A stretch of DNA of 64,000 bases from Naegleria lovaniensis. Its lineage: Eukaryota > Heterolobosea > Eutetramitea > Acrasida > Naegleriidae. Under the pieces are notes generated by a model that worked only from the letters and a program-made list of their open reading frames with translations, was not told the DNA's origin and made no database searches. The DNA lies in NCBI RefSeq assembly GCF_003324165.1, contig NW_025407858.1, positions 170,669 to 234,668 on the forward strand, in the 5' to 3' direction. This document shows positions 12,988-22,041 of this stretch, piece after piece. The first letter of the stretch is position 1; the number at the start of each line of letters is the position of its first letter. A program made the translations under genes and the position numbers.

Positions 12988-13388
12988 TTTTGCTATGGGA
13001 GTGATTCGGAACGTGTCACGTTGACCCGAATACTAATATGATGAATATTATTTTGGAATGATGACTAAAAATTATCAAATAAAATTGTGAATCAGTGATC
13101 AAGCAAGAAATTATTGTCAAATTCTTTCGGAATGAGATATTTACAAGGAGATGAACCGTGATGCCACTTCTTGCTGATCGTGTGTTTTTTACAAGAGAGA
13201 GCGATGAACCTGTCTCGTTGAACGGTAATGAATGGGTTGTAGAGTTTGTTTTTTAATGTGGTAGCGGAGAGAAAAAGAGTCAATTTGATCGATTCCAAGT
13301 AATTTTTATGTGCGTCTTTGAATCATGAACGCCTCAACCATCAAGTCGATGTATGTTTCAAATGACAAGGCTCGAGAATTTCTTCTTC
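12988..13388. other. Spacer between the two tandem P450 genes
   Basis: AT-rich sequence containing the 3' flank of the upstream P450 and the promoter and leader of the downstream one. A 68-codon open frame on the minus strand (13298-13092) has no family features and is not called. No repeats or RNA genes are seen. Confidence 0.6.
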
Positions 13389-15269
13389 TTACTCTCGTTT
13401 AGAAACTGCAATTTTAAGGTTGGTCGTTGGTCGATTCGTCACGCCAGGTTTTGGTCCAACAGGATCTACAGACTCGTCGTTGAGCAGTTTGAATTTATAC
13501 TTTTGGACCATCTTGGTTAAAATCATACATCCTTCCAGAAGAGCAAATCTAAAATATGTTGTTGCACCACGAAATAAATACATTATTGAGAATATACATA
13601 CCTATAACCAATGCATTTTCTAATATTGAGGGATGAACATAGTTTAACAATGATGATATAAATTGTGTGGTTACTAACTTACCTGTTTCCCATTGAGAAA
13701 GGCACCCATGTGAAATCATGCTGAACTCTTTCTTTGACATCGGGATTGTCAAATCTTTCTGGAATGAATTCTTCTGCGTTCTTGAAAACATCTTCATCGT
13801 GGTGAACGGCATCAATCCAACCCACAACGGTAGTACCTTTTGGTACCTTGTATTTTCCAATGGTTGTGTCCTTTTTGGCAACGTGTTTCACAACTGAAAG
13901 AACTGGTGGATGAAGCCTTAAAGATTCCATAATAACAGAATTAACATAGGATAGAACTCCATAATCATCATACGTTGGATCACGAGATCCAATTGCTTGA
14001 GTTATTTCATGATAGAGTTTGTTCTCAATTTCTGGTCGCTTTGATAGCTCATAAAGCGTCCATTGCAACAGAGTTGATGTTGTCTTTAAAAAGTCAATAA
14101 ATGTTGAACAATGAACCAAATCAATAACATGTTATGAATATTTACCTCATGACCAGCAAGTCTTTGGTAATGTCATAAATAATACTTCACTCCTAAATGA
14201 TGAACTACTTACGACATGATGAATGCATTGCTTTTGAGCTCATTATCTGTCAACAAGTTTTCTACCATGTTGGCTTCGACAACAAGCTCAAGATATCTTG
14301 AGTGACACTATCAACTCCGTCTTTCTTAATAATCTCTTTTCTTTGTTGAATAATTTCATCTAATTTATCTCCGCAAAAGTTAATAGCCCGTTCAAGTCCC
14401 AAGATCTTGCTGATCACGGGATAAAAAATGGATTGATCACCAACAAATCGTCGAACAATAACTCCATAGTTAATGACATTTTCCATAGCTTCTCTCAACT
14501 TTGTACCCTCAACATCAGTTGAGAACACTCCGAAATCCACACCAAAAGCTGCCTTTCCCAAAATATCAAGAGTGACATCACTGAAGTTACCAAGAGGTAA
14601 AATAAATGGGCTATTCTCCTTAATTCCCTTATTCCATCTTTGGAAAAGTAGTTCTGAAGATTGTGTTGCTACTTTGCACATGTATTCCAAATTTTTTGAA
14701 GAAAATGCAGGGCTACAGACTCGAAAATGTTTTTTCCATGATTCCGTGTTAAGAGCTGACAAAATATTCTCTCCGTAAACATTAAACATTTGATAGACAA
14801 ATTCAGGTTTTTCGAAACTATTGCCCTTGGTCAAGAAATATTCTTTCAACATTTCAGGATTAACAATAAATACAGTGTTCCTGTCAACCATTGAGACTCT
14901 AACAACTTTGCTTTCTTTATCTCCAAATTGTTTCACCAAGCGGATTGTATCTAAATTATTTCCCATGTAAAAATATGGAGCAAAGAAGGGGATTTTTACT
15001 GGAGAGAAGAAGTACTGCCAACATCCAGGAATATGTTTCACTTTCAAATAACTTTTGTAAATCTTGTAGGTTGCAACGACAAAAATAGAAAGTAAAATCA
15101 CTAAAATTGCAATTCCGCTGGTGAATACCATGTTTGAGATTGAATACATATCACGACCGTCATCACTTTGATGTCCGGTTGCTGCCTCTACGGAATGACT
15201 TGCCTCGAGTAACATCATCAGACAGCTGCAAACAACAGCAGTCAATAATAAGGCTCTATTTTGACGCAT
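13389..15269 (-). CDS. Cytochrome P450, membrane-anchored (paralogue 2), with two micro-exons
   Basis: Same architecture as its neighbour: membrane segment (GIAILVILLSIFVVATYKIY), KHIPGCWQYFFSPVKIPFF hinge, I-helix LAGHE/TTSTLLQW, K-helix IMESLRLHPP, IPERFDNP, and heme loop FSMGNRKCIGYRFALLE. It additionally has an N-terminal signal-like segment starting at the ATG at 15269, which follows seven A. Exons: 15269-14213, 14161-14146 (16 nt, encodes LAGHE), 14083-13683, 13619-13602 (18 nt, encodes the heme-cysteine loop KCIGYR) and 13548-13389. All phases agree, giving about 550 residues. The frame breaks near 14285: before it reads DILSLL, after it, one frame over, VEANMVENLLTDNELKSNAF, exactly as in paralogue 1, so one G is probably missing. 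Confidence 0.92.
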
Positions 15270-16029
15270 TTTTTTGATGGATCGGTGAATACATGTTTCT
15301 TTAATTTTTGATGGGATGTCCGTCATTGAGTGCGACGAGTGAGAACTGGGCCCAGTCCACGGCAAACTAATGCAGGTTTCATGTTAAACACTGGTCTGTT
15401 TCCACTGTGTTTACAAAAATGTTGTTTCTTCTGATCAGACCCACAAGGATTTGTCTTCAAACTAGGAATGAATATCCTACCCACAACTTTTTTTTTATTT
15501 GATTTCCTCATTGTAAAATAGGCTGTCCAATCAAAAACCAAAGAACACGCACCAGTTGCTTGTGGCGCCAAGTTTAATTTAGCTCTTTCATATTCCTCTC
15601 TAAAAAATTGAACAAATTGCATTTCTTTGTTATTTGAACACACTCCTTGTTTTTGAATTTACTTGCACAATTGCATTTCTTTCACCCAACCGTTCGAACT
15701 AGTTATCTGTTTCCACTCAGTGTTTACAAAAATTATTCGGTTTGATTAAATCAACAACGAAACTTGCGGAATATTGAAAATCATCAACTCCAAATTATTG
15801 GAATATTGGAAACTATTATTGTGGTATACGGATCACTACTTACTTCATTTTGTTCCTAGTTATTGAACTAGTGATATCTATTGGACTATTTGAATAATGA
15901 TGACAACGCCATCAAACGACCTCAACCAAAATCCAACCATGGTGATGGCATCATTAACCGCAAATGAAGGGAGTGTTGGCCCTCCAAAATTGGTCTACTC
16001 TTCTCAACATAAAAAGGTGATGGTGTGCA
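15270..16029. other. Intergenic region between P450 and bZIP genes
   Basis: A divergent promoter region of about 760 bases. Two related stretches, at about 15396-15420 and 15704-15731, share CTGTTTCCACT followed by GTGTTTACAAAAAT, the second with two extra bases. The motif TTGCATTTCTTT also occurs twice (about 15617 and 15672). These could be shared regulatory elements. A Ser/Thr-rich open frame from 15897 on the plus strand ends at about 16241 and overlaps the bZIP start in another frame; it may be a disconnected N-terminus of that gene. A 106-codon minus-strand frame at 15643-15323 has no support. Confidence 0.5.
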
Positions 16030-16800
16030 ATGAAAGTCGTTCCGATACCACCTCTCACAGTACGACTACTGGCCCAACCAAAAAACAACATGTTTGTGGC
16101 AAGTGTTTCTCCCTCATCATCACCAGCCTCAACAACAGATACTCATCCTTTTCCGCAAACACAATACCCACTACATGGATTCACTTACAGCTCAGTACCT
16201 CTTCCCGGTTACAATCCGCCATCATCTGTGATGTACAATAACCCTTTCGGAAATTATTTTCCTCCGTTCCCTCATCAAGGCCAACATTATTATACCTCTC
16301 CAAATTCAAGTAGTGGCAGCAATTTGATGGAGAAGAGCAATGTTTTACTGAGCGACGGAGGCTCTAACAGTGAATCTGAATGTAAGGTCATCCTGCCCGA
16401 AAGCCATTCAGATCCTAAAAAGAATGTATTATCGGCAATGCCAATCAAAAAAAGAGCTCTAAGCAATGTCGTGAAGAAACCTCTTGAGGAAAGTAAGCAA
16501 AATGAGGAACCACCTGCTACTAGTACGAATGTTGAAGTTAAAAAGAAGCAGCCTAGAACTAAAGACTCTCCAACAAAATCAGACGAAAGTGAAAAGAAGC
16601 GAAAAAAAGTACGAGACGAAAATGAAGAGTTGAAAAAGAAGGAGAGGAGACTCGTTCGTAACCGTCAATCAGCACAAGCATCTAGAGAAAGAAAGAAGCA
16701 ATACATTCAAAGCTTGGAAGCAAAAGTGGCAGAATTGGAAAACAAAGTTCGTGAGCTGGAAGAGGAAAACATTGAACTCAAAAAGAAACAAAAACCTTGA
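16030..16800 (+). CDS. bZIP transcription factor
   Basis: The C-terminal 70 residues form a classical bZIP: basic region with the invariant spacing RNRQSAQASRERKKQYI (Asn-x7-Arg), followed by a leucine-zipper heptad pattern SLEAKVAELENKVRELEEENIEL. It should bind DNA as a dimer in the nucleus. The N-terminal part is Pro/Ser/Tyr/Gly-rich (typical of an activation region), with a Lys-rich stretch before the basic region. No intron is needed. The start is uncertain: 16030 is the first ATG after an in-frame TGA at 16018, but an upstream reading frame from 15897 in another phase looks protein-like (MMTTPSNDLNQN) and could belong to it if bases are missing. Confidence 0.88.
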   Translation: MKVVPIPPLTVRLLAQPKNNMFVASVSPSSSPASTTDTHPFPQTQYPLHGFTYSSVPLPGYNPPSSVMYNNPFGNYFPPFPHQGQHYYTSPNSSSGSNLMEKSNVLLSDGGSNSESECKVILPESHSDPKKNVLSAMPIKKRALSNVVKKPLEESKQNEEPPATSTNVEVKKKQPRTKDSPTKSDESEKKRKKVRDENEELKKKERRLVRNRQSAQASRERKKQYIQSLEAKVAELENKVRELEEENIELKKKQKP

Positions 16801-17041
16801 ACTGTACCCGTTGAATATTGATGCAAGCAAGACAATGACAAAATTGTTTTGTTGACATATTCACCCAGATGAACCCAATGATATCGAAAGAAGATTCTTT
16901 TGAAACGAAATTGCTTTCAATGGTCAATTTCCAAACCATTAAGGTACAGAGAATGTTGTGAAGAATTCTTGTATCTAACAGCTGTTATCATGATGATGTT
17001 GTAAATAAATTGAAACAAACGAAAACTGCATTCCAAAAAAA

Positions 17042-18078
17042 ATGAACACCCACAAAAAGGGCTTTTTCACACAAAGAAAATGCAAGATGACCACTTCGGT
17101 CTCATCATCACCTTCCGATTATTCAACATGCACGAAAACATTTCAAAGAAGCTACAGAATCAGGCAACGAGGGATTGTACCCAAATTAACCATCGATGAA
17201 GTACTACTTGTGTTATTAAAACGAAAATATCCGCAAATGGTATTAAAACATGATGCTTCATTATTGAATTTTGACTCAAGTCAAGAATTATTGCAACAAC
17301 CAAGTTCTTCCTCAAACAAGGAAATTCTCAATGCTCGTCACATCAAAATTATCAATGAAAATGACAAAACTCTCGTTCAAATACAATACGATTTTCATTG
17401 TTTTAATTGCAAGAAAATTTGGAATAATTTAAATTTATTATTGGAACATTGGATGTATGAACACGTAAATGATTTTTGTGTTCTCAATATTGATCGTACA
17501 CTGCACGGAAATATTGTGGTTGAAGTGAACCTTACCAAATCATTTTCATCGACACGAAATAATCAAAAATTCTATGACGTGCTAACCTTCAAGGAATTGC
17601 CATCCAAGAACATTTTAACATTTGCAGCTGTGAATTTGTTTTACAATTTTTCCTTTGAAGATCAAATTACACAGAACTACAAGTTGCAAATGAAACGATG
17701 GATTGAAAAAACAGAAGAGAATGTGAACAGTAAGTTCTTGATAACATCTTTCAAACACCAGTACAATTGTTCCATTGTTATGCAATTATACTGTTTAACA
17801 ATTGTTTTAACGATAAAAATATGTATTGACATCAATCACATCATCGACTTGAAGAGCAACAAATTGAAACCATTACAGAAATTAACACAACGCCGAGGAA
17901 GGTTCAAACGTTCAACGACTTCAAACATTTTATCTCAACTCATAAGCAAGAATCACATGTTTTCTGGATGGAATATTTGACATTCTTGAGATCAATTTAT
18001 GCTCACCAACACTTACTTTCTCTTACGGAATTGGAAAATCTAGAAATACTGATTTTTGAAAAATTGCGTAGCAGGTAG
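17042..18078 (+). CDS. SUZ12-like zinc-finger / VEFS-box protein (candidate PRC2 subunit)
   Basis: Two exons, 17042-17729 and about 17855-18078, sum to a whole number of codons (303 residues). The middle has one C2H2 finger, CFNCKKIWNNLNLLLEHW followed by MYEHV, which continues as NDFCVLNIDRTLHGNIVVEV. This matches the way the single finger of SUZ12/EMF2/VRN2 proteins runs on: Cys-x2-Cys, leucines, His-x4-His, aromatic strand, then a Gly-containing strand. The second exon, VQTFNDFKHFISTHKQE then FWMEYLTFLRSIYAHQ, has the length, position and Trp/Phe/Leu spacing of a VEFS-box. In the known family this protein scaffolds the E(z) methyltransferase of PRC2. The second exon is in a different frame from the unspliced continuation, which argues for the intron. 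Family assignment is by eye; a generic C2H2 protein is the alternative. Confidence 0.55.
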
Positions 18079-18172
18079 CTACATACTGTAAAGGTAATTG
18101 GCGGGAAAAAATCTCGACGTCTTACTGGTTGAATTCAGGGCAAGCTGTTCATGATTCAAACATCTCTTAAAA

Positions 18173-19331
18173 ATGGAACAAACGCTCTCGATCTATTTAG
18201 TGAAACAACCACCACCCCAACAACAACAACTCAAATCTTCAAGGACGAACCAACAACACATTCAACAACTACGCATGACTCCTTCAACGCTGGTGGTCAA
18301 AAAGATTCCAGCTAAATTAGAGGAGGGGTGAAAGTCAATTCTCGGAAACTTGCAGATCCATCGGAAAATCACTCATCATTTATCCTTGACAATTCGCAAA
18401 ATTATCAAACAAAGAGTATTCCATCATTATTTCCGCTACTTTAAAACCAAGACAAACGTCAGCTCCAATTCAATCTACAAGAAGCATTGGAGATTCAGAA
18501 CTAGGATCATTGACAAGCAGGAAAACTAGCACCTCAAAACTCACGAATATTACAAGCTCAAACCAGAGCGGTGAAAAGAACTCGCATCATAATGGCACAG
18601 TTGACGTCTCGTTAAAGTACTCACAAGAAGCCTTGTTGGAAAACAAACTAGAATTCTTATTGAACGATGACGATATTTATTCAGCTAGGCAAAGTATCAA
18701 AGATGCCTACCTTTTCAAGTCCTATGAACGAGATACATCTAAATTTGCCAGAAAAATATCACTTTCTCAACTTGGAGTTACATTAGTTTTCGAAACCAAA
18801 GAAAGCTTTTACAACTTTTACAATCGATTCAAAACCTCTAGCACTGGGAGCATGAGCAATATTGGTATGGAAGAAATTGAACCGTCAGAGCCGAAGCATT
18901 CTGTTCTTGAGTCTGACTTACCAACAACATTGGAGTGTTAGAGCATACAAACGAGGACCCTCAATTAAGTACAGAACCGTTTATTACAGAAGAAGAAAAG
19001 CTTGAAATCGTTAATACAATGGAAAAGGTTGGAGAACCGTACCTTGTAGAATTATTTAAAACAAAATATAAAACGAGAGAGCTGCTTCATGTTAGTTCGG
19101 CCAACCGTTGAAGCCAAATGAACAAGTACAGCAATTTCTTTCAAAAACCATCACTAAAACACAGTCCTGATGACGCAAGGTTTATTACAAACTCAACAAG
19201 TCAATATAATCAACAACAGTCAGTTCTTGACGAACCATTCATTCATTATTTGAATCAAAAGTGTTGTTTTGGAGGTGGATAAGGAATTGTCAAGGCCGGA
19301 CGAAAAGAATGAATCAAGTTATTCAAATTGA
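18173..19331 (+). pseudogene. Unrecognised gene broken by several frame slips
   Basis: A protein-like reading runs from ATG at 18173 (Gln/Pro-rich: QPPPQQQQLKSSRTNQQ) to TGA at 19331, but it changes frame at about 18328 (run of G), about 18443, about 18938 and about 19260 (run of A), and meets an in-frame TGA at 19109. The pieces between slips look coding: IKDAYLFKSYERDTSKFARK, LGVTLVFETKESFYNFYNRF, EPFITEEEKLEIVNTMEKVG, EVDKELSRPDEKNESSYSN. It is Ser/Lys-rich and probably nuclear, but no domain is recognised. Single lost bases also occur in clearly functional genes here, so this may be an intact gene poorly sequenced; the density of breaks plus the stop codon makes true decay possible too. 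Confidence 0.45.
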
Positions 19332-19807
19332 TAGAGTTTCAATTTGATAAGTCATTCAATACTGATAAAGTTTCAACTCTTGTTGAGGTTTTCAAAAAAA
19401 AAATCAACAACAACCTTAATCTCAACGAATGAAGAGAAGTAGAGAGGATGTGTTGGTCTTCCCACCTTGTGTGCGTTGGCTTTCACTCTTTGAGTGTTTG
19501 CTTGCAAGATCAGCACTTTGTTCGATTTGTTTGTTTTGTTCAAATTGTTGATTTAAATAAGGCGTTAAATAATGAGCAACAAGTTGACCAAATAGTGATG
19601 TCAAGACTTCAAAGACTGCAGGAAACTGATGTAGATGGTCAAAAGGTGGGAGATGTTGGTGATTAGTAAATACTTGTGAGATTTACTAAGAAGGCCCAAC
19701 ATTTTAAAGCATATGTGGTTGAGTAATACAGGTAGTTAAATATATTTATTAAAGTACTCGCCGCTTGCGGTGTAAATTGGTTCAAACAGTCTTATTGTAC
19801 AATCTCG
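19332..19807. other. Gap between broken gene and Myb gene
   Basis: AT-rich. On the minus strand, about 19680-19425 reads without a stop through PAVFEVLTSLFGQL then AHYLTPYLNQQFEQNKQI, a coding-looking Gln-rich helix without a convincing start. It could be a small gene or a 3' exon of the Myb gene, but no splice path was found that I trust. Confidence 0.3.
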
Positions 19808-22018
19808 TCAATCAAACGCATTGTCTCGTTGCTCATGGTCAAAAATCTCTGCTACATAATCTTTGGCATCCTTTTCCGGTCTTGAATCTGGGGTGAATAC
19901 AACATCGAGCTCTGTAGTACTTTCATCTAAACTCGACTGACCTGGAAGTGGCTCAAAAAATTCGTCTTCTTGTTGAACTTCAGGTGTGGCAGAAACCTCT
20001 TGGTAAAATGTTGGAGGAGGAGGATTCACAGGTTGTTGGTACACTGGAATATAGTGATGGTAGATATTGGTATGTGTTGGAGGCACAATAGGTTGTACTG
20101 CGTGAACAGCATGTATTGGTTGTACTGTCTGGACAGGAATTGCGTGGAGTGATTGAACAGGAAGAGGTTGAATTGGTTGAATGGTTTGAATTGTTTGAAT
20201 TGGTTGAACATGTTGGGTAATGGGTTGAAGGTGTTGTATAGGTTGGGGTTGATATTGGTGGACTAATAATTGAGGAGGTACTTCGCCTTCAGCCACCACA
20301 GTTTCTCGATATTCTATTGGAGCATGTTGATACTGAACTGATGTAGGAGCTGTTTGAAAATAAAACTCGGGATAGCCTGTTCCCTGTTGCACTACTGTTT
20401 CTGCTGTGATGCTTCTTTGTTCATCATCTATTAAGGTTTGGTTTGAAGCGGAATTAAGAACAGATTCTTCACGAGTACTCTCTGACGCAGACTTCTTATT
20501 CTTTTTCAGTTGGTTGTACCTGTGTCTACATTGCAGATCTGTCCGACCTTTAAGACCTTGGGAAACCTTTTTCCAAGAACTTTCACCTACTTCTTGCACT
20601 CTATCAAGCAACCGTTGATCTTCGTCTGCAGACCATGGCTGTTTACAAATTTCCGGGTTTAATACTCTCCACCAATGTTGGTTGCATTGATCACTTGTCT
20701 TATTTCCAACAGCTTTTGCAATACTGCTCCAATTTTTTCCGTCATACTTGATGTATGCCTCGAACAACTTTTTGTTTTCTTCCTCCGTCCATCTAGCGCA
20801 TGATCGTTTTTTCTTAACCTTACTGATGTTGGTACCTTTCCCGTTTACAGAGCTGTGCGAATTCGATCTTTTTCTCGCAGGGGATGATGAATGAATTCGT
20901 TCCAAAAGACTCGGTTCTTTTGTAGATGAAAACGGTGAAATTGGAGACAAAGTTTCATGGTCTGAAAGCATGTCTCTACCGCTACTCGGAGATGTAGCAA
21001 CCTCGAGAGGACTCGAACATTCAGGACTGTTGCTCATCGATGACGTGTTGTTATTTTGAACCATCATGTTGGAGTTAGTTGGAGAGGTTTTTGTCTGAGA
21101 GCTACTAAGGGGAGAAACAACGGTTAATTGGTTTGGTGTGGAGGAAAGGTGGTGCTGATGAATGGTGCTCACTGAGCTACCCAAAACAGCTGCTTGTGGT
21201 AATGACGTAGCTTGGGAAGGCACAGAGTAAACTGATGGAGTTTGATGTGCTAATGTTACATGTTGCGGATGAGAGGGTAAGGAATGATAAGCGTTTTGGG
21301 AAAGAACGGGAGAAACAGTTGAGTAGTGATAAGAAGGAGTTTGATATGCCTCGTACCGAACGATGTGGTGATTGGAAGTAGGGTCGTACATGGTGGTAGT
21401 GAATGGATGACAGGTAGTTGGAACATAATTATGGTAAGGATAAGCTTGATGTACATAGGTCGTGGTAGGGTTGTGATAACCAGAAGTATTTGGGTCTTGC
21501 ATCAGTACCAGAGTTTGGTATGCTTCTTCTGTTCCGTTGTTTGGACGATGATGATGAAGAATAAAGTGATGAGGATGAGGAACGTTGCCCGAATAGTGCT
21601 GTTGAGGCTGTTGTTGAAAGGTGGGACCAACGACTGGAATAGTGGTACAAGCGGTATTACTGATTACCGCGTTGGAAGATGTGGATGAGTGGGAAGCCGT
21701 TCCTGGTGTGTTGTGTGTAGTGTTGCCATTCAACGCTTGTGAGTTGGAAAGATCATGTTCTTGCGGTACAGGGTTCATAGCGTTCGTTTCCTTATTTCCC
21801 TCAATTATACGCTCAAAGAGAAGCTTCGCACGAGGTATTGTCTCAATTTTTTTCAATAGGGTTTCGGATGAGCAAACAAGTTTGGAAGCCTCAATCCGTG
21901 TATGTGCGTTGTGTAAGCCCAAGGTTATTAGCCTCTTAATAGAGTTTCTTGGATCCTGAAAATTCCGATGTTTAATTTCACCGACTAGGGTTTGATGATA
22001 CTTGTAACAAGCTAGCAA
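19808..22018 (-). CDS. Myb (two SANT/Myb repeats) DNA-binding protein
   Basis: Two consecutive Myb repeats lie at about residues 410-510: RWTEEENKKLFEAYIKYDG, NWSSIAKAV, QCNQHWWRVLNP, then PWSADEDQRLLDRVQEVG, SWKKVSQGLKGR, QCRHRYNQL. The tryptophan spacing is that of R2R3/c-Myb or SNAPc-type proteins, which bind DNA. Flanks are long Ser/Thr/His/Gln-rich regions, and the C-terminus has QPI/QTIQ repeats (about 20090-20260). The first 80 residues are helical (IKRLITLGLHNAHTRIEASK). No ATG opens this frame: it starts after a TAA at about 22024, so either an exon junction precedes it (a TTTTCAG acceptor occurs inside at about 21960), or the first ATG near 21780 is used, or it is the second half of the AT-hook gene just upstream. 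Confidence 0.85.
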   Translation of the reverse strand: MLACYKYHQTLVGEIKHRNFQDPRNSIKRLITLGLHNAHTRIEASKLVCSSETLLKKIETIPRAKLLFERIIEGNKETNAMNPVPQEHDLSNSQALNGNTTHNTPGTASHSSTSSNAVISNTACTTIPVVGPTFQQQPQQHYSGNVPHPHHFILHHHRPNNGTEEAYQTLVLMQDPNTSGYHNPTTTYVHQAYPYHNYVPTTCHPFTTTMYDPTSNHHIVRYEAYQTPSYHYSTVSPVLSQNAYHSLPSHPQHVTLAHQTPSVYSVPSQATSLPQAAVLGSSVSTIHQHHLSSTPNQLTVVSPLSSSQTKTSPTNSNMMVQNNNTSSMSNSPECSSPLEVATSPSSGRDMLSDHETLSPISPFSSTKEPSLLERIHSSSPARKRSNSHSSVNGKGTNISKVKKKRSCARWTEEENKKLFEAYIKYDGKNWSSIAKAVGNKTSDQCNQHWWRVLNPEICKQPWSADEDQRLLDRVQEVGESSWKKVSQGLKGRTDLQCRHRYNQLKKNKKSASESTREESVLNSASNQTLIDDEQRSITAETVVQQGTGYPEFYFQTAPTSVQYQHAPIEYRETVVAEGEVPPQLLVHQYQPQPIQHLQPITQHVQPIQTIQTIQPIQPLPVQSLHAIPVQTVQPIHAVHAVQPIVPPTHTNIYHHYIPVYQQPVNPPPPTFYQEVSATPEVQQEDEFFEPLPGQSSLDESTTELDVVFTPDSRPEKDAKDYVAEIFDHEQRDNAFD

Positions 22019-22041
22019 GGTTTAATTTCAGAACAGAAGAA

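Noticed and set aside
13092-13298. Small minus-strand gene between the P450 genes
   Set aside because: No start context, no domain, no splice partners; composition like the flanking spacer.
15323-15643. 106-codon minus-strand frame upstream of P450 paralogue 2
   Set aside because: Overlaps the leader region; the protein has no recognisable features and the P450 ATG at 15269 is well supported.
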